Below, in pieces: positions 1 through 6,972 of a DNA stretch of 16,734 bases (its first letter is position 1; each line of letters begins with the position of its first letter). The translations under genes and the position numbers were made by a program. Below the pieces are notes generated by a model. It was not told the DNA's origin. It searched no databases and saw nothing but the letters and a program-made list of their open reading frames with translations. Source of the stretch: CAJAUT01 sp043809365 (GTDB lineage Bacteria; Patescibacteriota; Microgenomatia; UBA1400; UBA12108). Location of the stretch: contig JAZDDW010000050.1 in assembly GCA_043809365.1 (NCBI GenBank), positions 1 to 16,734 on the forward strand. Reading direction: 5' to 3'.

Positions 1-1
1 T

Positions 2-103
2 ATGTCACTAACTCGCCGTCAACGCAAAGTCTGGGTCATGATCACCGCTATCTCGACGCTTGCCCTCCTGGCCATGTCGTTTGCCCCCTTTTTCACCCGT
101 TAA
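2..103 (+). CDS. Possible 33-residue single-span membrane peptide
   Basis: A short reading frame begins with ATG at base 2 and ends with TAA at 101-103. It has a basic N-terminus (MSLTRRQRK) followed by a hydrophobic stretch (about residues 11-30, VWVMITAISTLALLAMSFAP) that could span the membrane once. This fits the positive-inside pattern of a small membrane protein. I do not recognise a family. The window starts one base before the ATG, so this may be the tail of a longer gene and no ribosome site can be judged. It lies just upstream of recG in the same direction. Confidence 0.45.
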   Translation: MSLTRRQRKVWVMITAISTLALLAMSFAPFFTR

Positions 104-144
104 TTAAATTTGAGAATTTGAGAATTTAAGATTTGTGATTAGTG

Positions 145-150
145 TACATT
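145..150 (+). promoter_or_regulatory. Candidate -10 box for recG (leaderless arrangement)
   Basis: TACATT (4 of 6 to TATAAT) ends six bases before the ATG at 157, the same spacing as at other transcription-unit heads here. No convincing -35 lies at 16-18 bases; the upstream stretch is AT-rich with repeated GAGAATTT. There is no Shine-Dalgarno site. Weak on its own and supported mainly by the recurring pattern. Confidence 0.35.
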
Positions 151-156
151 AATAGT

Positions 157-2064
157 ATGGATCTTATTGATATTCCTGGCATCGGAGCCAAAACGGTAGA
201 CACATTGGCACGCTACGGCATTACCACTCCAGCCGAGCTCTTGACCTACTACCCCCGCACCTATCGCACCTACCTGCCTCGTACGACGCGCTCTGCCAGG
301 GTAGGGGAGTGGGTGAGCCTCGTGGGCACCCTGTCTCGCCCAATCAGCAAACACGGGACTCACATTACTACTCAACTCTCTACTTTTCGCGATGTTGCCG
401 GTACTCTGACCCTGCGCTGGTTTAATAGTCCCTTTATCACGCGCTCTGTCTCCCCCGGTACCACCTACCTCGTTCGTGGCCAACTCACCATCTTTGGCCC
501 TACCCTGCAAATCGTGAATCCTAGTCTCACCAAAGTTGAACCAGCTTATCTTCCAACCGAAGAGCTAGTTCCGATCTATACCTCACTTGGGACCCTCAAA
601 TCAGGTCACCTCCGCGCACATATTCGTGCGATTCTCCAAGTCTACAATCCCCCTGATCCTCTCTCACTCGAGATCCAAAACAAATATAATCTACTTGATC
701 TCCCCACCACCCTTCATCACATCCACTTTCCCCCCACCAAAACAGCTTTGGAACAAGCCATACATCGTCTGGCTTTTGATGAACTCTACGCTCTCCAGCT
801 AGAAGCACTCGATAATCGTGAACTAACCAAAGTTAAAACTACCCCCCTTAAATGTGACACCGTGTCACTGTGGCACTGGCTCAACAATTTACCCTATACC
901 CCCACCAGTGCTCAAACTCGAGTTATCCACGAGATTGTATCCGACTTATCCAAACCTATCGCTATGCACCGCCTCCTAGCCGGTGAAGTCGGCTCTGGCA
1001 AAACCTTAGTCGCTGCTGCTGCCGCTCTCGCCACTCACTCCAGTGGGCATCAAACCCTCGTTATGGCTCCCACCCAAATCTTGGCCGAGCAATTATTTCA
1101 ATCTTTTCACGACTTTATGGGTTCAACCCTTAAAGTTTCTCTCATTACTGCAAACCAAAAGGGCGATACCCATGCCGATCTGGTGGTCGGTACCCAAGCC
1201 CTCCTCACTCCAAAACATGCCTTTGGTTCTGTGGGTCTCGTCATTATCGATGAACAACATCGCTTTGGCGTGAAACAGCGAGAATACTTAAGTTCTCTTA
1301 ATCCTGCTCCCCACACCCTTATGATGACCGCTACCCCCATTCCTCGTACATTCGCCATGACCGTATTCTCTCACCTCGACATCTCGCATCTTGATGAACT
1401 TCCCGCGTCGCGCCTACCTACCAAAACCTACTATGTCGAAGAGGGTAAACGTTTATCTGCTCTCTCTTGGCTCAAACGCGAAATTCTGCAAAATCACAAC
1501 CAGGTCTTTTATGTCGTCCCTCTGATTGAAGAAGCCGAGGATGACGAAGGCAATGCCCAAAAATCCCTTAAACTACTCGAAGCTAATCTCAAACAACGTT
1601 TCCCTGATTTGGTGATCGATATTATGCACGGGAAAATGAAAGAAACTGAAAAAACTGCACATCTGCAGGCTTTCCGTGACGGCCAAACCCAGATACTCGT
1701 GGCTACCTCTATGGTCGAAGTCGGTATCGATATCCCGCGAGCCAATATCATGGTCATCGAAGACGCCGAAAGATTTGGTTTAGCTAGTCTTCACCAACTC
1801 CGTGGCAGGGTAGGGAGGGGAGGGCAACAAGGTCACTGTCTCCTTTTCTCGCGCACCAATACCCCCAAAGCTATCAAACGATTAGCCTATTTTGTTAGGG
1901 AAACAAATGGTGAAAAACTCGCCCTTTTTGATCTCAATCAGCGTGGACCCGGCGAGTTGTTTGGCGAGTCCCAACACGGATTTTTCTCTCTCCGCTTTGC
2001 CTCCATCTACGACCAGCAATTATTGCGCCAAACTCACGAAGCTGTTAGAATAGCCCCCATATGA
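157..2064 (+). CDS. recG: ATP-dependent DNA helicase RecG
   Basis: RecG is the double-strand DNA translocase that remodels stalled forks and branched recombination intermediates. At 635 residues it is somewhat shorter than E. coli RecG (693). The N-terminus has the helix-hairpin-helix-like IPGIGAKT and the wedge/OB domain (about 30-150). The helicase core follows: Walker A AGEVGSGKT (about 275-283), the DEQH box (about 365-368), TATPIPRT, HGKMKETEK, and motifs V/VI with VEVGIDIP and QLRGRVGR. The RecG-specific end GPGELFGESQHG starts near residue 597. I chose ATG 157; a GTG at 142 is in frame, but a -10-like box lies between the two, which favours the shorter protein. The stop overlaps the rpmF start as ATGA. 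The family assignment is secure. Confidence 0.97.
   Translation: MDLIDIPGIGAKTVDTLARYGITTPAELLTYYPRTYRTYLPRTTRSARVGEWVSLVGTLSRPISKHGTHITTQLSTFRDVAGTLTLRWFNSPFITRSVSPGTTYLVRGQLTIFGPTLQIVNPSLTKVEPAYLPTEELVPIYTSLGTLKSGHLRAHIRAILQVYNPPDPLSLEIQNKYNLLDLPTTLHHIHFPPTKTALEQAIHRLAFDELYALQLEALDNRELTKVKTTPLKCDTVSLWHWLNNLPYTPTSAQTRVIHEIVSDLSKPIAMHRLLAGEVGSGKTLVAAAAALATHSSGHQTLVMAPTQILAEQLFQSFHDFMGSTLKVSLITANQKGDTHADLVVGTQALLTPKHAFGSVGLVIIDEQHRFGVKQREYLSSLNPAPHTLMMTATPIPRTFAMTVFSHLDISHLDELPASRLPTKTYYVEEGKRLSALSWLKREILQNHNQVFYVVPLIEEAEDDEGNAQKSLKLLEANLKQRFPDLVIDIMHGKMKETEKTAHLQAFRDGQTQILVATSMVEVGIDIPRANIMVIEDAERFGLASLHQLRGRVGRGGQQGHCLLFSRTNTPKAIKRLAYFVRETNGEKLALFDLNQRGPGELFGESQHGFFSLRFASIYDQQLLRQTHEAVRIAPI
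2023..2051 (+). promoter_or_regulatory. Candidate internal promoter in the 3' end of recG, ahead of rpmF
   Basis: TTGCGC (2023-2028), 17 bases, then an extended -10, TG-T-TAGAAT (hexamer 2046-2051). Transcription would start around 2058, giving rpmF (ATG at 2061) a leader of only a few bases. This would let rpmF-nusB-rnc be expressed apart from recG. The -35 matches only 3 of 6, so the call rests on the extended -10. Confidence 0.4.
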
Positions 2065-2210
2065 CACCCTTACCCAAACGTCGTTGGTCCACAGCCCGCC
2101 AAGGCAAACACCGCGCGAGCATCAAACTGACTCTCCCCAAGCTCGTCAAATGTAAAAACTGTAACCAAATGAAAAAATCTCACACCGTGTGCGGTAACTG
2201 CAACCAATAA
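2061..2210 (+). CDS. rpmF: Large-subunit ribosomal protein bL32
   Basis: A 49-residue protein that binds the 50S subunit. It has the N-terminal bL32 pattern MTPLPKRRWSTARQGKHRA, then a basic stretch and a C-terminal zinc ribbon with CKNC and CGNC (residues 31-34 and 44-47). All four cysteines are present, so this is the zinc-binding form. The ATG at 2061 overlaps the recG stop (ATGA), and the stop at 2208-2210 abuts the nusB ATG. No clear Shine-Dalgarno site is seen, so translation probably relies on coupling to recG or on a very short leader from the promoter at 2023-2051. In many bacteria rpmF precedes plsX and the fatty-acid genes, which are absent here. Confidence 0.95.
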   Translation: MTPLPKRRWSTARQGKHRASIKLTLPKLVKCKNCNQMKKSHTVCGNCNQ

Positions 2211-2534
2211 ATGAAAACTTCTACTGACCCAAGACATAAAAAGCGCGAGAGACGCGTCTCGATAATGTTTGCCCATAGTTTTACCCCAGGTTTTACTACT
2301 CCGATTGACTCCTTCATCGAATCTGCCGCTCCAGAGTGGCCTCTAGCCAAAATCAACCGGATAGATCTAGCAATATTGCGGGTTAGCGCCGACGAACTAT
2401 TAAATAGTGACATACCTCCCAAAGTTGTAATTGATGAAGCCGTTGAGATCGCCAAAAAATATGGAGCCGAATCTACCCCTAGCTTTATCAACGGAGTTTT
2501 GGGGACTATTCTGATCAAAAAGGAGCAATTATGA
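2211..2534 (+). CDS. nusB: Transcription antitermination factor NusB, shortened form
   Basis: NusB binds NusE (uS10) and boxA RNA in rRNA antitermination. This 107-residue protein keeps the typical C-terminal half: KINRIDLAILRVSADELL, then PPKVVIDEAVEIAKKYG and SPSFxNGVLGTI-like residues (TPSFINGVLGTI). The N-terminus RHKKRERRVSIMFAHSF matches the first helix of the family, but the helices normally between it and the C-terminal half are largely missing. Usual length is about 130-150. It starts directly after the rpmF stop with no spacer and no clear ribosome site, and ends overlapping the rnc start (ATGA). The gene is intact rather than broken; reduced versions would fit a small-genome lineage. 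Confidence 0.88.
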   Translation: MKTSTDPRHKKRERRVSIMFAHSFTPGFTTPIDSFIESAAPEWPLAKINRIDLAILRVSADELLNSDIPPKVVIDEAVEIAKKYGAESTPSFINGVLGTILIKKEQL

Positions 2535-3223
2535 TTACTACTCTAGGCAATCTTACCCTCACTCTCGGCCTTAAAATCAAAGATGTGCACTTGGTTCAAA
2601 ATGCTTTTGTTCATCGCTCCTATCTCAACGAATCCAAGGAGTTTGACCAGTCCAATGAACGCTTAGAATATCTAGGAGACGCAGTATTAGAGCTAGCTAC
2701 CAGCCACTTTCTCTTTTCCTCCTATCCCGATTTTCAGGAAGGGATGCTCACTAATGTGCGCGCTGCCCTTGTTCGTACCGAGAGTCTCGCCAAAATTGCG
2801 CAAGATTTGGGATTTGCCGAACTAATTCGCATGAGTAAGGGTGAAGAGGCGACCGGTGGACGAGAGAACCGTTCTATCTTGGCCGACACTTTTGAAGCCT
2901 TCCTCGGTGCCATCTATCTAGATCAGGGTTATGCTACCTGTGTAAGCATTCTCGAAAAACATTTACTCCAAAAAGCCAAGGCTGTCCTTCAATCAGAAAC
3001 CTACAAAGATAACAAATCTCTCCTGCAGGAAATTGCTCAGTCTCGCTACAAAGCAACGCCCCTATATACCCTCATCTCCGAATCTGGTCCCGATCACGAT
3101 AAACAATTCGTGATGCAAGTAGAGATCGGTGATACTAGTTATGCCAAGGGGGAGGGGAAAAGCAAGCAAACTGCTCAAGAAGATGCTGCCAAAAATACTC
3201 TTGAGATGATCACCAAAACCTGA
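2531..3223 (+). CDS. rnc: Ribonuclease III
   Basis: RNase III cleaves double-stranded RNA in rRNA precursors and mRNAs. At 230 residues it is full length. The catalytic domain carries the signature SNERLEYLGDAVLE with Glu43, Glu46 and Asp50, and the second metal-binding pair in ADTFEAFLGA (Asp119, Glu122). A C-terminal double-stranded-RNA-binding domain runs from about residue 155 (DNKSLLQEIAQ) to the end, with the late KGEGKSKQTAQEDAAK helix. A strong AAGGAG at 2520-2525 lies five bases before the ATG, and the ATG overlaps the nusB stop. The stop at 3221-3223 is shared with the rpsP promoter region. Confidence 0.97.
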   Translation: MITTLGNLTLTLGLKIKDVHLVQNAFVHRSYLNESKEFDQSNERLEYLGDAVLELATSHFLFSSYPDFQEGMLTNVRAALVRTESLAKIAQDLGFAELIRMSKGEEATGGRENRSILADTFEAFLGAIYLDQGYATCVSILEKHLLQKAKAVLQSETYKDNKSLLQEIAQSRYKATPLYTLISESGPDHDKQFVMQVEIGDTSYAKGEGKSKQTAQEDAAKNTLEMITKT

Positions 3224-3229
3224 TATACT
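3201..3229 (+). promoter_or_regulatory. Strong rpsP promoter, leaderless
   Basis: TTGAGA (3201-3206), a 17-base spacer, and TATACT (3224-3229) preceded by TGA, an extended -10. The -10 ends seven bases before the rpsP ATG at 3237, so transcription should begin at or next to the start codon. There is no room for a ribosome-binding site. The -35 and most of the spacer are inside the end of rnc. Confidence 0.75.
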
Positions 3230-3236
3230 CCCACCT

Positions 3237-3482
3237 ATGCTTAAAATCAAATTAACTCGAATAGGTAAAAAGGGCCAGCCACAGTACCATGTGGTCGTTA
3301 TTGAAGATCGTATCAAGTTAAACACGCGACACATTGCGCGCCTTGGTTATTATAACCCCCTCACTACTCCTCACGAATTTCGCCTTGATCGCCTCGCCTA
3401 CGACTCTTGGGTTGCCAAAGGCGCCAGACCCACAGATACCATCCGTCAACTCGTTCTCAAATCTACAAAATTACCAAAATAA
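3237..3482 (+). CDS. rpsP: Small-subunit ribosomal protein bS16
   Basis: An 81-residue bS16 with the family pattern MLKIKLTRIGKKGQPQYHVV, then RIARLGYYNP-like residues (HIARLGYYNP) and the C-terminal WVAKGARPTDTIRQLV. It is needed for assembly of the 30S body. It is preceded by its own extended -10 promoter with no leader, and followed nine bases after its stop by khpA. The rpsP-khpA pair is conserved in many bacteria, where rimM and trmD usually follow; here they do not. Confidence 0.97.
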   Translation: MLKIKLTRIGKKGQPQYHVVVIEDRIKLNTRHIARLGYYNPLTTPHEFRLDRLAYDSWVAKGARPTDTIRQLVLKSTKLPK

Positions 3483-3491
3483 AGGAGCTCT

Positions 3492-3839
3492 ATGCAAGAC
3501 ATTCTCGAATATATCTTGAAAAACATCACCACCGTTCCCGACGACGTCAAAATTGCCGTTGAAGATCTAGAGGGAACGACTAATTATATCGTCACCGTTA
3601 ATCCAGCCGACGTCGGTCGGATCATTGGTAAAGAAGGCAAAGTTATCAAAGCCATCCGTACCATCATGCGTGTCATAGCAATACAGCGTGGTGTGCATGT
3701 TCGTGTCTCAATTGTTTCCGAAAATAACCCTGTAGAAGGAGTCGTCGAACAAGTGGCCGAGGGGACCACCACCGAACCTACCCTAGCCACCGATGAGCCC
3801 GCCCCAGCCAAAGAAGAAGGCCTTACGGTTGAAGTATAG
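3492..3839 (+). CDS. khpA: KH-domain RNA-binding protein KhpA with an acidic tail
   Basis: KhpA (YlqC family) is a single type II KH-domain RNA chaperone; in Gram-positives it partners with KhpB. Residues 1-76 form the KH domain, with the GxxG loop GKEG at 46-49 inside VGRIIGKEGKVIKAIR. Family members are about 75-80 residues; this one is 115, with an extra tail (about 77-115) rich in Glu, Pro, Ala and Thr that looks disordered and negatively charged. AAGGAG at 3482-3487, overlapping the rpsP stop, lies four bases before the ATG. The last 17 bases overlap the end of pilO on the other strand. Confidence 0.92.
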   Translation: MQDILEYILKNITTVPDDVKIAVEDLEGTTNYIVTVNPADVGRIIGKEGKVIKAIRTIMRVIAIQRGVHVRVSIVSENNPVEGVVEQVAEGTTTEPTLATDEPAPAKEEGLTVEV

Positions 3840-4548
3840 GTAAAGCAAAAACATCCCTCTTCTCGCTTTGATTTTCTGGCACGATCTGCGTGGACAAACT
3901 TGGATATGTGCGATATTGCGATAGTTGTTGGAAATATTTTTCCTCTTCATCTCCAAAGATACTCACTGGTCCCTTTACTAGAGCTGTGTTAGCCTCCGCC
4001 CAAAGCATTCCCAGAGTTAAGGAGAGAGTATATTGATCTTCTTCGCTAATTGTCACGGCAATATCCTTAATCTGCATTAGTGGCAAAACTTCTTCAATTG
4101 TGCGTAAAAAAGCGTAAACATTATCTTTTCCCCCCTTGATCATAATCTCGGTTTCCAAACTTTGTAGACCACCCACTTCACTAATTTTTTTCTTAGCTGC
4201 CCCAGTTGCCTCCGTCAGCTCACCCGGGGAAAGACTAATACCCCCAAATGAAAGACCCAGTTCATTTGACAGTCCATTAATCGAAGCCAGATACATCAAG
4301 ACATCTTTTTTAGGTGGTAGCGCGCTGTCAAGCACACGCACCCGCTCACCCAACACATTAGGGTCCAGTCGCGATAATATTGCTACTCGATCAGTTAGTT
4401 CTTCACGTTCCTTGGTTTTAGTCTGAATTTTTACTAACATCTTGTTAGTACTCTGGTAAATCGGAATTACTCCCAGAAATATAAGGGCCATCGCCATTAT
4501 TCCCAGCAATCCTGCTACTGCCAATGTCCGGTGCTTATTGAACCACAT
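3823..4548 (-). CDS. pilO: Type IV pilus alignment protein PilO-like
   Basis: A 241-residue bitopic protein: a short cytoplasmic N-terminus (MWFNKHR), one membrane span (about 9-30), a likely coiled coil (about 33-60, KMLVKIQTKTKEREELTDRV) and an extracytoplasmic alpha/beta domain. This is the layout of PilO, which pairs with PilN to link the PilM ring to the platform. The assignment rests on this layout plus its place directly after pilM and pilN, since PilO sequences diverge strongly. Its ATG overlaps the pilN stop by one base, with GAGGAG upstream. The C-terminal tail extends into the khpA end on the opposite strand, so there is no space for an ordinary terminator. Confidence 0.82.
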   Translation of the reverse strand: MWFNKHRTLAVAGLLGIMAMALIFLGVIPIYQSTNKMLVKIQTKTKEREELTDRVAILSRLDPNVLGERVRVLDSALPPKKDVLMYLASINGLSNELGLSFGGISLSPGELTEATGAAKKKISEVGGLQSLETEIMIKGGKDNVYAFLRTIEEVLPLMQIKDIAVTISEEDQYTLSLTLGMLWAEANTALVKGPVSIFGDEEEKYFQQLSQYRTYPSLSTQIVPENQSEKRDVFALPILQP

Positions 4549-5096
4549 CAGCTCTCTCCTCTAGGTATCATCAAGTCCAATGACAGCTGATAATTACCAT
4601 CTTTGGTTCGACTTATACCCTGACTTACTACTTGGATAAAATACGCATTATTCTCTTGGTAATACTTCAGTACTTCAGTCACAGCTGTTGAGTTGTCAGC
4701 GCTCACTTGAATCCGTAAGATATTCTCTCCTACAAAGGTGGTTTTAGAAATATGGGTTCCAGGAGTATCATTGGATAACACCTTCTGGAGTGACTCTCGC
4801 ATCAGTGACCGTTCATTCAAAAAACTTGTGATCAGCTTTAACCGGCTTTTCAAATATATTTGACTGGCACTAGCCTGCACTAGCCCCTGCATTGCTTGTG
4901 AAGATTCGGTAATCTCTGCCTCTATGTTTTTGAGTCGAGCTGTCAGCACCAAATTCCAAAGCGATAATGCCATAACTACTACGACAACTACCACCAGTCC
5001 ATATACCGCTTTGCGCAATGCCTCTCGTTCTTTTCGATACTCACCCTCGCTTAGAGTCGCACGATTTTTAAGTAAATTAATGCGAATATCGACCAT
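4548..5096 (-). CDS. pilN: Type IV pilus alignment protein PilN-like
   Basis: A 182-residue bitopic protein. The N-terminus MVDIRINLLKNR is the conserved PilN peptide (INLLP-like), which in the family inserts into PilM. A very Val-rich membrane span follows (about 31-53), then a predicted coiled coil and a ferredoxin-like extracytoplasmic domain. I start it at the ATG ending at 5096: an in-frame ATG at 5132 would add residues inside the end of pilM and displace the conserved INLL peptide from the N-terminus. The pilM stop is one base upstream, with no visible ribosome site, so translation is probably coupled. The stop overlaps the pilO start. Confidence 0.88.
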   Translation of the reverse strand: MVDIRINLLKNRATLSEGEYRKEREALRKAVYGLVVVVVVVMALSLWNLVLTARLKNIEAEITESSQAMQGLVQASASQIYLKSRLKLITSFLNERSLMRESLQKVLSNDTPGTHISKTTFVGENILRIQVSADNSTAVTEVLKYYQENNAYFIQVVSQGISRTKDGNYQLSLDLMIPRGES

Positions 5097-5097
5097 A

Positions 5098-6123
5098 TTA
5101 AAACACTCGCTCCGCGAGTCCCACTGCCACACAATACACCGCTTTTTCAGGAGGAATAATTACTCCTCGCCCTGGCTTTCCCCCTACAAAAGGATCACCT
5201 ACAGCCACCTCTATCCCTTGAAAAATTTTTGTTAAATGAACCGAAAATTCTGGCAAATATGCTCCTCCTCCAGACAACACGATTCGCTCAATGGGAGTTT
5301 TTTTGGTTGATAAGTGATACTCCATCGCCTTGCGCATTTCTGCAACCACGCTATTAAGAACAATCAGCAGTCCTTCCTTTACTTTTCCCTCTAGTTGGTT
5401 ATCCTTGAGTCCATATGTGCGCTTGTATTCCTCTGCTTGGGGCAAAGGAAGAGACAGTGATTGAGTCAAAGCGCGGGTCATCGCTACCCCCCCCGACTCC
5501 ACCACATAAGAAAAAGTTAAATTCGCACCGTCAACTATCGCCAAGACAGTCGACATCGCCCCAAAATGGGCGAACAATGTCGTCGCTTGACCTTGACCAA
5601 AAGTAAGGGCTCGCGCCACCGCCACCATCTCGCTCTCTACGGCTATTGGTTCGAGTCCAGCTCCAGTCAGGGTATCTACAAGCCCCTGCAAGTACTTCTT
5701 GGGAGCGGCCACCAGGTAAACCAGCATTTTTTTCTCACTTGAACCCGGAATGCTCGGTTGAACGACGGAAAAATCCATTTCCACTTCAGATACTGGGATC
5801 GGCACAAATTGTTCTGCCTCCCACTTAATTGCTGCCGCCAGTTCTGTCTCCGACATAGAAGGGAGTGACAAGATCCGACTATAAACTTTGCTCTCCGACA
5901 CCGACACTACCACCCTTTTTTCGTTAATCTTGGCTTCAGAAATTAGTTGTTTAATCGCTGGTTTTAACTTGTCTTGCACCACTCGGTCAGTAAAATCGAT
6001 GGATCCGGCCGGATTTACTGTTAGTCCCACTGCCTCAACCGTAAAACCATTGGTTCCCATCAAACTAACTTGACAAACTTTAAGACTAGATGCACCAATA
6101 TCAAGTCCGAAATAGGCAGGCAT
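5098..6123 (-). CDS. pilM: Type IV pilus actin-like ATPase PilM
   Basis: PilM is a cytoplasmic actin/FtsA-fold protein that forms the base of the alignment complex and binds the PilN N-terminus. The 341-residue product shows the phosphate-1 motif FGLDIGASSLKV (about 4-15) and the adenosine-site motif IVLSGGGAYLPEF (about 281-293), plus the central PilM pattern IKWEAEQFVPIP. I use the ATG at 6123. A TTG at 6132 is in frame, but it lies inside the -10 box and would add only MVV. Seven bases separate the -10 from the ATG. A run of eight G in the coding strand (5487-5494) encodes the Gly pair of SGGV. Confidence 0.93.
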   Translation of the reverse strand: MPAYFGLDIGASSLKVCQVSLMGTNGFTVEAVGLTVNPAGSIDFTDRVVQDKLKPAIKQLISEAKINEKRVVVSVSESKVYSRILSLPSMSETELAAAIKWEAEQFVPIPVSEVEMDFSVVQPSIPGSSEKKMLVYLVAAPKKYLQGLVDTLTGAGLEPIAVESEMVAVARALTFGQGQATTLFAHFGAMSTVLAIVDGANLTFSYVVESGGVAMTRALTQSLSLPLPQAEEYKRTYGLKDNQLEGKVKEGLLIVLNSVVAEMRKAMEYHLSTKKTPIERIVLSGGGAYLPEFSVHLTKIFQGIEVAVGDPFVGGKPGRGVIIPPEKAVYCVAVGLAERVF

Positions 6124-6130
6124 AACTACC

Positions 6131-6139
6131 AATATACCA
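6131..6139 (-). promoter_or_regulatory. Extended -10 promoter for pilM, leaderless
   Basis: Read on the minus strand: TG-G-TATATT, with the hexamer at 6131-6136, ending seven bases before the pilM ATG (6121-6123). It sits immediately after the stop codon of the PilX-like gene. No good -35 lies at 16-18 bases, so it depends on the extended -10. Confidence 0.55.
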
Positions 6140-6919
6140 TTATTTTACAATTGTTGTACCAGAAAATAGTGCAAAATCAAACACGGAAGCTGGTGCATCC
6201 AATCCCCGTTTTACCTGGATCTCTTTTTGCGCATCTCCTCCACTCCCACTCGCTTGGATTATATACATCTGGTCAGCCGTTAATGCTCCCATCACCGATA
6301 TGGTCGCTCCCAAATAAATTGGGCGCAGTCGCAAAGATGTGGTGTTTGCCGGTACTACGTAATTTATCGAGGATACATAGTCTCCTCCTGTCAAACTACT
6401 TGCAAAATTATTTCCCGAAATATTACAGTCGAATGGGTTATAATAACTACGCTCAATGACGTTAGTTCCAGATTTAATCGCACTAATCTCTAGGGCAGCT
6501 GACATGGTTCCACTCCCTTCACTGCACGTTGTTTTATCTTCACTCACATCATTTTTCTTCGTCCATTTGACCGTCAAATTCCCCCCTCCAAAACCCGTCA
6601 AATCCAATTGAGCCGTCTCCAATTCTTTCACATACAACGAGTAAGTAGTCAGGTTGTTGACTGCGTAATTACCTGTCACAAGACCTGTAGAGTCAAAAAA
6701 TTGGGTAGGAGCAGGCAGGGAACCTTGGCGAAGTCTATTCAGTGCTTGTTCAATTCCCGTCTCGGCCACCTCAAAAGCCGCACTGCTTTCTTTCTCTTGC
6801 CGAGAAAGCATTGTATCTGATAAGCTCCGCGAAGCCACCGACATCACCAGTGCAATCACCACGCTCATAATCACCAGCAACATTAGTCCCACTTGACCCG
6901 CTCCGATCTGTCTAACCAT
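6140..6919 (-). CDS. PilX-like minor pilin / pilus assembly protein
   Basis: A 259-residue protein with a hydrophobic N-terminal helix (about 8-33, GQVGLMLLVIMSVVIALVMS) followed by the PilX-type segment with AAFEVAETGIEQAL, which resembles the AAEAG(L/I) stretch of PilX N-termini. The remainder is a beta-rich, Thr/Ser/Asn-rich outer domain with two cysteines (KTTCSEG and FDCNIS). PilX-like minor pilins prime assembly or modulate adhesion. The likely cleavage G|QV lacks the usual Glu at +5 (Met there), so processing by PilD is uncertain. It is the first gene of the leftward unit, 17 bases ahead of pilM, and is read from the divergent promoter at 6926-6954. Confidence 0.7.
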   Translation of the reverse strand: MVRQIGAGQVGLMLLVIMSVVIALVMSVASRSLSDTMLSRQEKESSAAFEVAETGIEQALNRLRQGSLPAPTQFFDSTGLVTGNYAVNNLTTYSLYVKELETAQLDLTGFGGGNLTVKWTKKNDVSEDKTTCSEGSGTMSAALEISAIKSGTNVIERSYYNPFDCNISGNNFASSLTGGDYVSSINYVVPANTTSLRLRPIYLGATISVMGALTADQMYIIQASGSGGDAQKEIQVKRGLDAPASVFDFALFSGTTIVK

Positions 6920-6925
6920 AACTCT

Positions 6926-6954
6926 ATCAAATCAGACTTGACGTCATCCGTCAA
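6926..6954 (-). promoter_or_regulatory. Promoter of the PilX-like gene, leaderless, interleaved with the pilin-operon promoter
   Basis: On the minus strand: TTGACG (bases 6954-6949), exactly 17 bases, then TTTGAT (6931-6926) with a preceding TGA. The -10 ends six bases before the ATG at 6919. The -35 matches 5 of 6. Confidence 0.65.
6938..6954. repeat. Inverted repeat made by the two divergent -35 boxes
   Basis: TTGACG-TCATC-CGTCAA: two perfect 6-base arms with a 5-base centre. Each arm is the -35 of one promoter. It could also be an operator for a dimeric regulator that controls both units at once; no regulator gene is in view. Confidence 0.6.
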
Positions 6955-6966
6955 ATTCGCCATACT
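6938..6966 (+). promoter_or_regulatory. Promoter of the five-gene pilin operon, leaderless
   Basis: TTGACG (6938-6943), exactly 17 bases, then CATACT (6961-6966), ending six bases before the ATG at 6973. Its -35 lies inside the spacer of the opposing promoter, so polymerase binding to the two should be mutually exclusive. Confidence 0.65.
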
Positions 6967-6972
6967 AAACCA

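Noticed and set aside
139..510. A 123-codon minus-strand frame opposite recG
   Set aside because: It overlaps the recG wedge domain, has no promoter or ribosome site, and its product resembles no protein I know.
3839..3900. A terminator after khpA
   Set aside because: I found no stem with a following T tract; this stretch codes for the end of pilO.
6124..6132. TTG start for pilM at 6132
   Set aside because: It lies within the -10 box and adds only three residues before the conserved N-terminus.
6939..6947. TGACGTCA as a known eukaryotic-type CRE site
   Set aside because: The match is a by-product of the -35 box in a bacterial promoter; no such factor is expected here.
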